Assembly: GCA_900696465.1 (NCBI GenBank)
Contig: CAADGE010000022.1
Coordinates: 186,001 to 250,000 of the forward strand
DNA length: 64,000 nt
Direction: 5' to 3'
From: an uncultured Planctomycetota bacterium
GTDB taxonomy: Bacteria; Planctomycetota; Phycisphaerae; UBA1845; UTPLA1
The translations under genes were made by a program, and so were the position numbers. The notes beneath the pieces are model-generated. The model saw only the letters and a list, made by a program, of their open reading frames with translations. It ran no database searches and was not told the DNA's origin. This document shows positions 6,895 through 16,941 of the stretch, piece after piece; positions within the stretch are counted from its first letter, which is position 1; every line of letters starts with the position of its first letter.

Positions 6895-9285
6895 CTAACC
6901 ACGCAATTCGAGCCCGCGTGCAGCCAGGTAGTCCCGGAAGCTGCCCTGAAACTCGCGAATATCCTCATCGCTGAGCGTGCCGTCGTCGCGGCCGATTTCG
7001 GCACGGAAGGTCAGACTGCGGCGACCCTGCGGGATTGAACCGCCCTGGTAGGACTCGATGAACTCCAGTCGTCGCAGGCGCGGATGGGTGAATCCGGCCA
7101 GCTCCCGCTGCACGTCAGCGTAGCGACGGGCTGAATCGCAAAGCGTGGAGAAATCCAGCCGGACGCGCGGATACTTCGGCAGAGGAGCGAGCTTCTCATG
7201 GCGGCCGGGCAGGTCCACGACCTTTGACAGATCGATCTCGCAGAGCGCCATGGAAACAGCTCGAAGCCGCTCGTCGATCCGCTGCTTGATCGACAGGGGC
7301 AGGATCGTCACGCGGCCGATCGATCGGCCTTCGATGGTAAGTTCGGCAAGCCGGGATTCATCCTCCCATGGGTACCGGGCCGAAGTCTCTGAGTATTCCA
7401 GCCGTCCTTCGAGGACCTGCATCGACCAACCGTCGAGCGATGATCGAAGCCGATCCCAAACGATCGCCTCGGCCCGGGCACCGGCCTGAGCCGTCAGCAG
7501 CGCCATGTTGCGATGCTGCGCGTTCTCGATGACTTCAACACCAGGAACGAAGACGCTTCCGATTTCGATAATGCTGAAGCGTTCGAAGTGGTGGCGATTT
7601 CGCTCGGCGATCGCCAGCAGCCCGGGCACCAGGGTCTGCCGCAGGCGTGCGCAATTCTCCGAGGCGGGGTTCCTGAGTGTGATGCAGGTGTCAGGATCGA
7701 AGCCGAGTTTTCGGATCCAATCGTCGTCATACCAGATGTAAGCATGAACTTCGACGAACTCGCCACCCACGCAAAAGCAATCGAGCGTGCTTTGTTCGAG
7801 GGTCAGCTCCGCGGAGGGCGCGAAGTGCCGCGCCGCCATCCTCGGCAGGGTCGGCTCAATGTTGCCGTAGCCGACAAAGCGGGCGATTTCCTCGATCAGG
7901 TCCGCTTCGATGGAGACGTCCTTCGTCGCGCGGTAAGTCGGCGGCGTGACGAGCACCTTCGTGCCGTTGCGCCGACAGGTGAACTCCAGCCTGGTCAGGA
8001 TGCGCGTGATCTGCTCCGGCGTTACATCTCTGCCGATGAAGCGAGCGGCGAAGGCAACGTCCAGCTCGATGGTCGGCGGCTTTTTTGGAGCTGGGTAGCA
8101 GTCCGACAGGGCGCTGGCCACTTGCAGCGCGGGCAGTTCGGCCGCCGCGAGCTTGTGAAATCGGGCGATGCCCAGCACGGTGTTCGCCGGATCGAGTGAT
8201 TTTTCGAATCGCGCGCTGGCTTCTGTGCGATGGCCCATCGCCGTCGCCGCGCGGCGAATCGTCGCCGCGTCGAAGTTCGCCGATTCCAACAGGACTGTCT
8301 CCGTCTTCGGGCCGACTTCGGTCTCCGCGCCGCCCATGATGCCGGCAATGGCCACGCTCCGGCGGTTGCACTGGATCATGAGCGCGCCGGGAGGCATTTC
8401 TCGCGTCACGCCGTCGAGCGTTGTGAACTTCTCGCGGGGGGAGGCCGCGGCGACCTGGATGTTCGTCAGCTTTGCACCGTCGAAGGCGTGCATCGGCTGG
8501 CCGAGTTCCATCATGATGTAGTTGGTCAGATCGACGAGCAGATCGATCGGCCGTTGCCCGCACCGGGCCAGTCGCGTCTGCATCCACAAGGGCGCCGGTT
8601 GCGCCGAAAGTCCCTTCATCAGCAGCGCCGTGTAGCGTGGGCAGCGACCGGCGTCGTCGATCTCGATCGGAATCACCGGCAGGCCGCTTGGAAGCTTGTT
8701 CAGATCGGTGACCTCGTATTTTCGCAGCGGCAGATCGAGCATCGCCGCCATCTCGCGGGCGATGCCGTAATGTCCCCAGCAGTCCGGCCGGTGCGTGATC
8801 GACTTGTTGTCGATCGCGATGATCCAGTCGTCGAAGAGTGCGGGGTCGATCGGTGATCCCGGTGCAGTGGTTGGCGGGAGGAAGACGGCATTGGCGCCGA
8901 CGAGGTTCAGCCCCAGCGCCTGTCCGGCTACGATCATGCCTTCGGACGGTCGGCCGGCGGGGTCGGTGACGCCGAAGGTGTGGCCTGCAACGGAAGCGCC
9001 CGGCGGGGCGAAGATGAGCATCTGTCCGGCGAGCAGGTCCGGCGCAGCCGAAAGTGTCGTGTAGGGTTTGTCAGCGACGACGGTGACGCGCCGCAGCTTT
9101 GCCTCGCCGTCGACGCGTTCGACTTTTTCGATGCGGGCAGCCAAAAGGCCGGCGAAGTCGGACGCGTGGTGTTCGATGCCGTCCACTTCGGCAGTGGTGA
9201 TGGTAAACCGCTGGGCCAGATCCCGCGGATCGATGTCGGCGGGAATCTCGACGAAGTCACGCAGCCAGTTCAATGAGATCAGCAT
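6895..9285 (-). CDS. pheT: Phenylalanyl-tRNA synthetase beta subunit
   Basis: A 796-residue protein of the normal length for bacterial PheT, the large subunit of the cytoplasmic alpha2beta2 enzyme that charges tRNA-Phe. The order of domains is visible: the N-terminal opening MLISLNWLRDFVEIP, a tRNA-binding EMAP-like domain (about 40-150), the B3/B4 editing region with MHAFDGAKL and IMGG (about 210-365), the B5 domain (about 410-475), the catalytic-core-like domain, and a C-terminal ferredoxin-like anticodon domain (about 700-796) ending in 'IREFQGSFRDYLAARGLELRG'. pheS is not adjacent, unlike the common pheST operon. The upstream neighbour on the same strand is a GNAT acetyltransferase 148 bases away. 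Confidence 0.96.
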   Translation of the reverse strand: MLISLNWLRDFVEIPADIDPRDLAQRFTITTAEVDGIEHHASDFAGLLAARIEKVERVDGEAKLRRVTVVADKPYTTLSAAPDLLAGQMLIFAPPGASVAGHTFGVTDPAGRPSEGMIVAGQALGLNLVGANAVFLPPTTAPGSPIDPALFDDWIIAIDNKSITHRPDCWGHYGIAREMAAMLDLPLRKYEVTDLNKLPSGLPVIPIEIDDAGRCPRYTALLMKGLSAQPAPLWMQTRLARCGQRPIDLLVDLTNYIMMELGQPMHAFDGAKLTNIQVAAASPREKFTTLDGVTREMPPGALMIQCNRRSVAIAGIMGGAETEVGPKTETVLLESANFDAATIRRAATAMGHRTEASARFEKSLDPANTVLGIARFHKLAAAELPALQVASALSDCYPAPKKPPTIELDVAFAARFIGRDVTPEQITRILTRLEFTCRRNGTKVLVTPPTYRATKDVSIEADLIEEIARFVGYGNIEPTLPRMAARHFAPSAELTLEQSTLDCFCVGGEFVEVHAYIWYDDDWIRKLGFDPDTCITLRNPASENCARLRQTLVPGLLAIAERNRHHFERFSIIEIGSVFVPGVEVIENAQHRNMALLTAQAGARAEAIVWDRLRSSLDGWSMQVLEGRLEYSETSARYPWEDESRLAELTIEGRSIGRVTILPLSIKQRIDERLRAVSMALCEIDLSKVVDLPGRHEKLAPLPKYPRVRLDFSTLCDSARRYADVQRELAGFTHPRLRRLEFIESYQGGSIPQGRRSLTFRAEIGRDDGTLSDEDIREFQGSFRDYLAARGLELRG

Positions 9286-9433
9286 TCAGCGTACTCGGCA
9301 TCGCACTCGGGCCGCAGCCGTCGGCGCGGGGGCACATTCTGGGGGTTCGACGCGAAGTTCGCAACCGGCGCGAAGCGAGAAGCGGAGGTTTCAGGATCGG
9401 TGCAGTGTCGGTCGTGATGATCCGGCGACCTGT

Positions 9434-9883
9434 TTACTCTGCAATCTGCTTTTCAAAGATGATCAGGTTCTCGGTGCGGTCCGGGTCCCAGCGCACGCCG
9501 ACGATGTTGAAGTCCATCTTGATCGCCATGTGCAGGATGGCGCGGTGGGCGTTGTGGCACTCCATGCGGATGTGGTGATAGCCATGCTCCAGGGCCCAGG
9601 CCATCTGGGCTTCATGTAGCTGCGAGGCGATGCCGGACCGGCGAAAATCGGCGACGATCCCGGTGAGCCAGGAGAAATACACCGTCGGCTTGAGTTCGAA
9701 ACCGGTCGAGAAACCGACCGGCCGCTTGTCGACCTGAGCGACGAGCAGGAGAGGGTTGTAGCGTCCGACCAGACGCCGGCGGAAGAACTCCACGTCATGC
9801 GGTGGGCGGAAGATGTCGTTGTACAGGTCGGTGATCAGCGGCAGCTCGCCGGGCCCGACGATAACGACTTCTGCATTGGCCAT
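9434..9883 (-). CDS. GNAT family N-acetyltransferase
   Basis: A 149-residue acetyl-CoA-dependent acetyltransferase of the GNAT fold. The beta4-alpha3 acetyl-CoA loop is 'GIVADFRRSGIASQLHEAQ', matching the R/Q-x-x-G-x-G/A pattern, followed by 'ALEHGYHHIRMECHNAHRAILHMAIKMDF', which is the usual segment before the last strands. The substrate cannot be told. The start at MANAEV (9883) was preferred over an in-frame ATG at 9913 because the first beta strand of the fold begins directly after it. The gene lies between ftsH and pheT on the same strand. Confidence 0.82.
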   Translation of the reverse strand: MANAEVVIVGPGELPLITDLYNDIFRPPHDVEFFRRRLVGRYNPLLLVAQVDKRPVGFSTGFELKPTVYFSWLTGIVADFRRSGIASQLHEAQMAWALEHGYHHIRMECHNAHRAILHMAIKMDFNIVGVRWDPDRTENLIIFEKQIAE

Positions 9884-9995
9884 GGAGGCTAACCTCTGGA
9901 AATTGCAAATCACGACTTACGAACTACAGGAACGGGTGAATCTCCGCGTGCACCTCGTCTGGTGATAGGTAAATCGTCATTCGCAGTTCGGCATT

Positions 9996-12062
9996 TTACC
10001 CCATACCCGGCTGGGGAAGCGAGCTGCCGGGAAGACCGCCGGGCAGTTCCGGGTCGGGCCGTGAGACGACCGGACGAGCCGCCTGACGGGGCGGCGCATT
10101 CTCATCTGCGAGGATGCCCGAGAGACTGGGTCGATCAAGCGTCTCGCCCTGGCAGAGCCGGCGTACTTCGTCGGCCTCGAGGGTCTCATGCTTGAGCAGC
10201 GCCTGTGCCACGGCTTCCACCTTGTCCCAGTTTTCTTCGAGAATCCGCCGTGCGTCGCGATAGGCCTCGTCGATCAGTCGGCGGATTTCGTCGTCGATGA
10301 CCTTGGCGGTGCTGTCGGAGTAGTTCTTCTCGGTGATGAGCATTTCGCGCGAGGAGTCCGCGGCATACTTCACGAAGCCGAGCAACTCGCTCATGCCCCA
10401 CTCCAGCACCATGGCCCGGGCGATGCGCGTGACCTGCTCGATGTCCATGGCCGCGCCGCTGCTGACATCGCCGCTGAAGCGCATCTCTGCGAGGCGCCCG
10501 CCGCAGAGCACGCGCATGGTCGATTGCAGCCAGCGCAGGCCGAAGCCGTAGCGGTCTTTCTCCGGGAGGGACATCGTGGCTCCCAGGGCGCGGCCGCGCG
10601 GGATGATCGTGACCTTGTGGAGCGGGTCGGCATCGGGCAGCAGCATCTGCAGCACAGCATGGCCGGCCTCGTGATAGGCCGTCGCCTGGCGCTCCTTTTC
10701 CTCGATGACCCGGCTCTTGTTGGAGCGGCCGTAACGCACCTTGTCGCGGGCCTCTTCGAGATCGTCCATCTCGATGAGGTCCTTGTTCTGCATGGTGGCG
10801 AGGATCGCCGCTTCGTTAATGATCGCCGCCAGTTCGGCGCCGCTGAACATGGGCGTGCCGCGGGCAAGCTTCATCAGATCGACGCGCGGCGAGATCTTTA
10901 CCTTCTTGGCGTGGACCTTGAGAATTTCCAGACGCCCCTTCACGTCCGGCAGCGGCACATAGACTCGGCGGTCAAATCGGCCCGGCCGGGTCAGGGCGGG
11001 GTCGAGGATGTCGTCGCGGTTCGTCGCGGCGATCACAATGACCTGGTCGGAGGTATCAAAGCCGTCCATCTCGACGAGGATGGCGTTGAGGGTCTGCTCG
11101 CGCTCGTCGTGACCGCCGCCGCTGTAGGCCGCGCCGCGGCGCCGCCCGACGGCGTCAATCTCGTCGAGGAAGATGATGCATGGTGAGTTTTCCTTGGCGG
11201 ACTTGAACAGATCGCGCACACGGGACGCGCCGACACCGACGAACATCTCCACAAAATCCGCGCCGCTGATGGAGAAGAACGGCACGTCCGCCTCGCCGGC
11301 GATGGCCTTGGCCATCAGCGTCTTGCCGCAGCCGGGCTCGCCGACCAGCAGGACGCCGCGCGGCACGCGGGCGCCGAGACGCTGGAACTTCTTGGGGTTC
11401 TTGAGGAACTCGATGATCTCACCGACTTCCTCCTTGGCTTCGTCCACGCCGGCCACATCCTTGAACGTGACGTTCGTCAGCTCCTTGTTGCTCACGCGAT
11501 GGCGGCTGCGGCCGAAGCTGCCGAGCATGCCGGCGCCACCGGCCGAGGCCCGCAGGTGGCGGAAGATCATGAAATAGACGAAGCCGAAGATCAGAATCCA
11601 CGGGATGATCCCGATCAGCATGTTCATGAACGGAGCGCTGGACGGCTGGTAATCAACCTTGACGCCCGGGGCGATCTTGCGGATCTCCGCCTCCACCTCG
11701 GGCATGCGGCCGACGGTGTTGTAGGCAACTTTGAAGCGGCGGTTGACCTGGCCCTGCGGCAGACCCTGGGCCGTGGGGGAATACTGCCCGTTGATCTCCG
11801 TGTCCATGATGGTGATGGTCTCGAATCGCCCCGCGCGGGCATCCTTCCAGAAGGTGTCGATGGAGATTTCCTTCGGAGGGGTGTATCCCTGGGAGACCAC
11901 GAGGGCGATCATCATGGCGATGAGCAGAAAGCCGATCCAGCTCATCACGCCGCGCGACATGCGCATGCGCGGCGGCGGCGGCGCTCCCCGTGGCGGCGTG
12001 CGCCGGGGTCTGCTGGAGCCGTTGTCCTGCGGGTCTTCCAGATTGGGGTCGTTCTCAGGCAT
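9996..12062 (-). CDS. ftsH: ATP-dependent zinc metalloprotease FtsH
   Basis: Membrane-anchored AAA+ protease that degrades misfolded membrane and regulatory proteins, including LPS synthesis enzymes in Gram-negatives. It has 688 residues. A proline/arginine-rich cytoplasmic N-terminus precedes transmembrane segment 1 (about 39-59), a periplasmic loop and transmembrane segment 2 (about 147-167). The AAA+ module has Walker A GEPGCGKT (241-248), Walker [10 protein letters not shown] (295-303) and the SRH '[21 protein letters not shown]'. The M41 protease motif is HEAGH (464-468), with Asp540 as the likely third zinc ligand. The Walker A variant EPGC instead of PPGT is unusual but keeps G-x4-GK-T. 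The last 60 residues are proline/glycine-rich. lptE lies about 100 bases upstream. Confidence 0.97.
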   Translation of the reverse strand: MPENDPNLEDPQDNGSSRPRRTPPRGAPPPPRMRMSRGVMSWIGFLLIAMMIALVVSQGYTPPKEISIDTFWKDARAGRFETITIMDTEINGQYSPTAQGLPQGQVNRRFKVAYNTVGRMPEVEAEIRKIAPGVKVDYQPSSAPFMNMLIGIIPWILIFGFVYFMIFRHLRASAGGAGMLGSFGRSRHRVSNKELTNVTFKDVAGVDEAKEEVGEIIEFLKNPKKFQRLGARVPRGVLLVGEPGCGKTLMAKAIAGEADVPFFSISGADFVEMFVGVGASRVRDLFKSAKENSPCIIFLDEIDAVGRRRGAAYSGGGHDEREQTLNAILVEMDGFDTSDQVIVIAATNRDDILDPALTRPGRFDRRVYVPLPDVKGRLEILKVHAKKVKISPRVDLMKLARGTPMFSGAELAAIINEAAILATMQNKDLIEMDDLEEARDKVRYGRSNKSRVIEEKERQATAYHEAGHAVLQMLLPDADPLHKVTIIPRGRALGATMSLPEKDRYGFGLRWLQSTMRVLCGGRLAEMRFSGDVSSGAAMDIEQVTRIARAMVLEWGMSELLGFVKYAADSSREMLITEKNYSDSTAKVIDDEIRRLIDEAYRDARRILEENWDKVEAVAQALLKHETLEADEVRRLCQGETLDRPSLSGILADENAPPRQAARPVVSRPDPELPGGLPGSSLPQPGMG

Positions 12063-12162
12063 CAGTAACCCAGATTCACGGACGGGTCGTCAGGATTCGT
12101 TACGAACACGCGGGCACGGAGGGTCACGCTTCCTCTATCGGATTATAGTAGGATGCTCCGCA

Positions 12163-12693
12163 TCACCAATTCGCGGTGTACATCTCCTCGATCATCCGCT
12201 CGCTGAGGCGGTCCATCACCCGCTGGCTCGCGTGATAAAAATCTTCCCCCAGAGGCCGGACGTAATCCACGGTCTGAACATAAGTTGGACGATCCAGCAG
12301 CACCTCGCCGGTGCGAAGGTCCTTCCACTGGAAGCTGAGCACCACGGTGCAGGTCGTTTCCCGCGGGCGGACCGTCCGGAAATCGCGGCCGATGGTCGAT
12401 TGTCTTACCTCGCGGATGACTCCTGTGATCAGGGTGTCGGCCCGCTCCTTCTTGGCAAGCTTGAACGGCGTTTCCGATTCAATCCGCTTGGCGAGGGCTT
12501 CGGCCAGTTGCAGCTCCAGGCCGCGGCGGAATTCCTTCGATTCGAAGATGTCCACGGCGACGGTTCGGATGCGGTCGTTGTTCGCGTTCTCCGTGCGGAA
12601 GGTTTCCTCATGGCCGACGGAGTAACCGCATCCGGCGCTCAGCCAGCCCGCCATCAGGATCGCCGCACAATGAAACGACCGCACGCGAGACAT
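12163..12693 (-). CDS. LptE-like outer-membrane LPS assembly lipoprotein
   Basis: A 176-residue lipoprotein. A type II signal peptide ends in the lipobox LSAGC, with Cys22 as the lipidation site, followed by GYS, the start typical of LptE. The body ('RTVAVDIFESKEFRRGLELQLAEAL', then 'ADTLITGVIREVRQ' and a mixed beta pattern) fits the LptE/secretin-associated fold common in planctomycetes. LptE plugs the LptD barrel and helps place LPS in the outer leaflet. No lptD is in the window. The partners elsewhere here are Lgt (which would lipidate it), KdsC and the LptC/LptA-like giant. Family identity is good; the exact role is inferred. Confidence 0.78.
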   Translation of the reverse strand: MSRVRSFHCAAILMAGWLSAGCGYSVGHEETFRTENANNDRIRTVAVDIFESKEFRRGLELQLAEALAKRIESETPFKLAKKERADTLITGVIREVRQSTIGRDFRTVRPRETTCTVVLSFQWKDLRTGEVLLDRPTYVQTVDYVRPLGEDFYHASQRVMDRLSERMIEEMYTANW

Positions 12694-12944
12694 CCTGTCA
12701 CCTCATGGTTCACCGGCATCTTGCCGATGTGGCGCCGACATCTTGCCGGTTAGCATGCGGCATGGGCAAATCGTTCGTCACGCCGCAGGCCGAGGGCCGC
12801 AGACCCGAGGGCATCAACGCCGCACCACGACGACAGGGATTATACCCCGCCCGCTGCGGCAGGCAATCGCAAAGGAGATCTCTCAAACAGCCCGAGGCGT
12901 TGCCCTTTGTCGACGGCGATCGCGCCGCATTTCCCTCGCCTGCG

Positions 12945-12988
12945 CATCGGGCTGGGACGGCGAAGCTCTGCTTCGTCCACGCCCGATG
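12945..12988. other. Long imperfect inverted repeat in a 337-base gap
   Basis: CATCGGGC (12945-12952) pairs with GCCCGATG (12981-12988), and inside it CGAAGC (12961-12966) pairs with GCTTCG (12970-12975) around a TCT loop, with GGA/TCC pairs between. The whole folds into a 44-base hairpin. It lies just beyond the stop of the large repeat protein gene (13031) and before the start of lptE (12693), both on the minus strand, so it may end or stabilise the upstream transcript; no U-tract follows. Short open frames in this gap look unlike proteins. Nothing else was seen between 12694 and 13030. Confidence 0.4.
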
Positions 12989-13030
12989 GGGGACGGCGAA
13001 TTGCGGTGAGGGTGCCGTGTGCAGCTCGGC

Positions 13031-15466
13031 TCAACGGGACGCGTAGTCGCCGGCATACGCCGGGGGTTGACGCCCCTTGTCGGTGGTTTCGTGCAGCAGC
13101 GCCGCTACGAACGCGGCGATATCGGTGGAATCCACTTTCGACGCGCCCTCAGCCGTTACGTCGCCGGTGAGATTCGCCAGATAGCGCACGCAGTCTGACT
13201 CACCCTCGGGCTCCAGCATCGCCGCGACAAAGATCGGCACGTCGGAGAGATCGATGACGCCGTCGCAGTTCATATCGCCGGGCGCGCAGTCCGGGCCCCA
13301 GCGGGCGTAGAAGAAATAATCTGAATGTTCGTCGTCGTTGATGCCCCAATACGGAAACCTTCCGCCAAGGTGAAGTTCACCGTTAAACACCTGAAGACTG
13401 AGCCCCTCACCGAAGGGATCTACTCCGAGCAGTTCCCATTCCGCTCCCGTCCATCGCGCGAGACTGCGGGTCGATTTGCCGTCCGGAGCGGAGAACCACC
13501 CTGCGGCGTAGAGGTCGCCATGAACGATCTCAAGATCGTTCAGCTCGTACCCATAAATCACCGAAGTCATCGGGGACCACTCTGCGCCGTTCCATTTTGA
13601 AACCTGAATCGAACCATACACGCTGGCAGGGCCCAGCGCCAGCAGTTCGCCGTTTAGAACGGCCATGGGTCCGCCGTAAGCGTTGTTGTCCGAGCCGCCG
13701 AGCGGCTGCCACTCTGTACCGTTCCATCGCGCGATGTACCGCGCGGCGACACCGCCCGCGGTGGTAAAGCCACCTGAAGCGATAAGTTCATCGTTGAAAA
13801 CGATCAGATAGCCGACGTATCCGTTGAAGCCCAGGCCGAGCGGCTGCCATGCCTTCCCATCCCATCGGGCGATCCGATTGACGGCGACCTCTCCCGCCAT
13901 GGTGAAGCTGCCGCCGGCGATCAGTTCGCCGTTGTAATTCACCAATGCACGTACCGTGTTGTTGAATCCCGAGCCAACCGATCGCCATGTTTCGCCGTTC
14001 CATCGGGCGATGCGCAATGCGTCGGCTCCGCCGATTCTTTGGAAGTTTCCTGCGGCAATCAGTTCGCCGTCAAATACTTCCAATGCATCTACTTGGCTAT
14101 GAATGGAGAGCGGTTGCCCCAGTGAATTCCACGATTCTCCGTCATGGCGAGCGAGATAACCATCGAAAAAACTTTCATTTTGTTTCCCGGCGGCGATCAA
14201 TTGACCATTGTAGACAGTCCATTCATGCACAGCGCCGATCAGCCCCTTGCCGGTGGCATTCCAGTCGTTGCCGTCCCAACGAGCGATTCCTGCGACCAAG
14301 AGATCGTAAATCGTTGACATTCCGCTGACATAGAGGTCTCCGTTGTAGACTTCCAGCCGATTGGCGCGACTCATATCCCCCGGATCGCCCGATCGGAGCG
14401 CCTGCCAGGTCGAGCCGTCCCACTTTGCAACGTTAGGCATGGCCGTCCTGCTGATGAGTTGAATGTTTCCCACAGCGATCAGGTAGCCGTCATACAGGGT
14501 CAAGTCAAAGAGATGTGTAGATCTTGACGTATCCAAGCCGCTGTCCATGGCGTTCCATGCGCTGCCATCCCATCGGGCGACTCCACTGGCGAAGATTCCG
14601 CCGATCTCGTAGAACGTTCCGCCGACGATCAGATCTCCCTGATAGACCTCCAGTGCCTCTGCACCGAAGCTCGCGATGTTATTTCCCGTTCCGAACGGGT
14701 GCCAGGACGATCCATCCCAGCGTATGATCTGGCCCGATTGTACGCCGTCCACCCTACGGACATTCCCCGCAGCGATCAATTCTCCGTTGTACTCTTCCAA
14801 CGCTTTGATGATGGGGACGGGCTCGAATGTGTTCGTACCCATGGACTGCCAGTTGTGGCCATTCCAGCGTGCAACCGAGTTGGCCGCGACGCCTTCGATG
14901 GAGGTGAAATAACCCGCGGCAATCAAGTCGCCATTAAAGACTTGGAGCGTCGCTATGTAACCATCGTGGGGCCTGTCGATCCTGCCAATCGTGTGCCACT
15001 CGTTTCCGTCCCAGCGAACGATGGCCACGTCACTGAGAAACGGATCCGACCAACCGGCCGCGATCAATTCACCGTTGTAGACTTCCAATGCAAATACAAT
15101 CAAGAATGGATTCGTACCCACGGGGCGCCATGCCTTGCCGTCCCAGGCCGCGACATTCTCGACGCGTGTGGTTCCGGCAAGCGAAAAACTGCCGCCGACG
15201 ACAAGCAGCTCCGGCTCAGGACCGTCTCCGTCCGGATCCCACAGGGTCATGGCTTCAATGGGTCCGCTTACTCCCGGCACGCCGTCGGTCGGGCGAAGCT
15301 GAAGGGTACATTTGTCGGCGGCCTGCGATGCGGATGAAAACAGGATCGATAGACCCAACGCAACGAGGAGCAGTACGCCACCCAATCTCGCCGCTTTCGT
15401 CTGATCGCTCGTCGCGTGCGCGGACCTTCCACCGTACCATTTCCTGCTTCTGATCTGACTTGTCAT
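13031..15466 (-). CDS. Large secreted beta-propeller-like repeat protein with C-terminal dockerin-like domain
   Basis: An 811-residue exported protein. The N-terminal signal peptide runs to about residue 50 (hydrophobic core 'GGVLLLVALGLSILF', cleavage near SQAADK). Most of the chain is about fourteen repeats of roughly 40-50 residues of the form 'ARWDG..W...G', a spacer, then 'NGELIAAG.F', predicted to form stacked four-stranded blades as in kelch-like propellers. The C-terminus holds a calcium-loop pair, 'CAPGDMNCDGVIDLSDVPIFV' (opening) and a degenerate second copy with 'DSTDIAAFVAALL', like the dockerin-type tails of planctomycete secreted proteins. It probably serves in extracellular binding or scaffolding; no enzyme residues were seen. 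A candidate promoter with a perfect -10 lies about 110 bases upstream. Confidence 0.85.
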   Translation of the reverse strand: MTSQIRSRKWYGGRSAHATSDQTKAARLGGVLLLVALGLSILFSSASQAADKCTLQLRPTDGVPGVSGPIEAMTLWDPDGDGPEPELLVVGGSFSLAGTTRVENVAAWDGKAWRPVGTNPFLIVFALEVYNGELIAAGWSDPFLSDVAIVRWDGNEWHTIGRIDRPHDGYIATLQVFNGDLIAAGYFTSIEGVAANSVARWNGHNWQSMGTNTFEPVPIIKALEEYNGELIAAGNVRRVDGVQSGQIIRWDGSSWHPFGTGNNIASFGAEALEVYQGDLIVGGTFYEIGGIFASGVARWDGSAWNAMDSGLDTSRSTHLFDLTLYDGYLIAVGNIQLISRTAMPNVAKWDGSTWQALRSGDPGDMSRANRLEVYNGDLYVSGMSTIYDLLVAGIARWDGNDWNATGKGLIGAVHEWTVYNGQLIAAGKQNESFFDGYLARHDGESWNSLGQPLSIHSQVDALEVFDGELIAAGNFQRIGGADALRIARWNGETWRSVGSGFNNTVRALVNYNGELIAGGSFTMAGEVAVNRIARWDGKAWQPLGLGFNGYVGYLIVFNDELIASGGFTTAGGVAARYIARWNGTEWQPLGGSDNNAYGGPMAVLNGELLALGPASVYGSIQVSKWNGAEWSPMTSVIYGYELNDLEIVHGDLYAAGWFSAPDGKSTRSLARWTGAEWELLGVDPFGEGLSLQVFNGELHLGGRFPYWGINDDEHSDYFFYARWGPDCAPGDMNCDGVIDLSDVPIFVAAMLEPEGESDCVRYLANLTGDVTAEGASKVDSTDIAAFVAALLHETTDKGRQPPAYAGDYASR

Positions 15467-15573
15467 GACTTAACTCCCGCTGCCCCCAGATACTGGACCC
15501 GCTTCAAACGATCGGGGCGCAAGCCCCACAATGAATGGACCCAGGAGCTGACAGCGAGATGCGCGAATGGATA

Positions 15574-15603
15574 ATTATAATAATGGCTGGCTTTTCGGCC
15601 CAA
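15574..15603 (-). promoter_or_regulatory. Candidate sigma-70 promoter for the repeat-protein gene
   Basis: On the minus strand a perfect -10 box TATAAT (15579-15574) sits in an AT-rich patch that stands out in this GC-rich DNA. An 18-base spacer separates it from TTGGGC (15603-15598), a weak -35. Transcription would start near 15567, about 100 bases before the ATG at 15466. The remainder of the 15467-15828 gap shows no gene. Confidence 0.4.
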
Positions 15604-15828
15604 TCGAAGGATAAAAGGATGGCTGGGCCGCACTCCTGCCGCTGGCCAGGTCCGACACAAGTATAGGCCTTCACGCTGCATCCATCAAGCGATTCCGCCC
15701 TGTATTCGTCACGAGGATTCCCGCGCCACGTCCTCGCAGATTCCCGATTGCCCTGCAACCGGCCGAAGGTAGAATCCGCTTTTGACCGTTCCGCGGCGAG
15801 GAATCACTTGCATATTCGAGGCATCGCC

Positions 15829-16941
15829 ATGAAGCATGGATGCACACCGGCCGTGTCAGTTCTGTTCGCCACGTTTGCATTCGGGGGGATCTTCACCATC
15901 GCGCAAGCGAATCCCGGTTCGAACGATCCGCAAACCTATCACGAACGATTGGAATACGACCCGAAGACCGGTGAATGGCGCGAGATCGCCCCGCCGATCC
16001 CCGGCACGGAAGACGGCGATCTGGCACTGGCGAGGTCACTGCTGGCTCGCAGCGAGTTCAAGGACGCGCGAAAGGCGTTCGCTGCCTGGTTCAAGACTTA
16101 TCCCGGCTCGGAGTTCTGGCCCGAAGCACTCTTTTACGCAGCGGAAACGGAAGTCTCTGCAGAAGATCTGGAGCCGCGCTCCGGTCATCTCATCAAGGCC
16201 TACGAATGGCTGGAAGAGCTTCTCGACGGCTGGCCCGGCAGCGAGCTGGCAGACCGCGCCATCCGTAAAGAGATCATCATCGCCGAGCTGCTGCTCTTCA
16301 AAGGCCGCAAGCAGCGCGTCTGGAAGGGTATGTTCTGGCTCTCCGGGCAGGAAGAAGCGATCGCGATGCTGGACCGGATCATCGACGACCGCGCCCGTGA
16401 CACGCCGATCGCCGAGCAGGCCCTGCGGCTGAAAGCCGACTATTACTATCTGCGGGGAGATTTCGAGGAAGCCGAACAGGCCTATGCGCGATTGATGCGC
16501 GACTATGGTCGCGGCCGTTATGCGAAGTTCGCCCTGCTGCGCGCGGGAGAGTCGGCGATGGCCCGGTTTCCGGGGGTGGAGTTCGACGACTCCGATCTGC
16601 TGGAGGCGGAGGTTTATCTTCGCGACTTCGAGCAGAAGTATCCGCAGGACGCGGCGGAGGCGATGGTTCCGCAGCGGCTGGCGCGGGTGAATGAAAGCCG
16701 GGCGGAGAAAGATTACCGGGTGGCGCAGTACTATGAGCGCACGAAGGCGATCGATGCTGCGGTGTTTTACTATCGCCTCGTGGAGCACGACTGGGGCACA
16801 ACGATGTGGGCTGCGCAGGCGCGCCAGCGGCTGGTCGCGCTCGGGGCCATCGAGCCGGACCCCAATTATGATGAAGATGACGAAACGCAGCCGGCGGACG
16901 ACGATGCGTCAGAAGCAGTTTCCCGCGCGGACGACGACTAA
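15829..16941 (+). CDS. BamD-like TPR protein (outer-membrane assembly)
   Basis: A 370-residue exported protein with a signal peptide (residues 1-24) and no lipobox cysteine at the usual place. The body is tetratricopeptide-like helices of the BamD/YbgF kind: 'LARSEFKDARKAFAAWFKTYPGSEFWPEALF' style units (opening 'LARSEFKDARKAFAAWF'), a loop with 'YYYLRGDFEEAEQAYARLM', and a final 'YYERTKAIDAAVFYYRLVEHDW', which closely follows the BamD pattern of spacing between pore-side helices. The C-terminus is strongly acidic (many D/E after residue 345). It probably helps fold beta-barrel proteins into the outer membrane. The start at MKHGC was chosen because the signal peptide begins there. Its stop overlaps the convergent gene by four bases. 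Confidence 0.7.
   Translation: MKHGCTPAVSVLFATFAFGGIFTIAQANPGSNDPQTYHERLEYDPKTGEWREIAPPIPGTEDGDLALARSLLARSEFKDARKAFAAWFKTYPGSEFWPEALFYAAETEVSAEDLEPRSGHLIKAYEWLEELLDGWPGSELADRAIRKEIIIAELLLFKGRKQRVWKGMFWLSGQEEAIAMLDRIIDDRARDTPIAEQALRLKADYYYLRGDFEEAEQAYARLMRDYGRGRYAKFALLRAGESAMARFPGVEFDDSDLLEAEVYLRDFEQKYPQDAAEAMVPQRLARVNESRAEKDYRVAQYYERTKAIDAAVFYYRLVEHDWGTTMWAAQARQRLVALGAIEPDPNYDEDDETQPADDDASEAVSRADDD

Noticed and set aside
10188-11186. A 332-residue plus-strand open frame
   Set aside because: Shadow of ftsH on the opposite strand; no protein-like features.
12705-13046. A 113-residue plus-strand open frame in the gap before lptE
   Set aside because: Low-complexity, arginine/proline-rich, with no ribosome site; overlaps the long hairpin.
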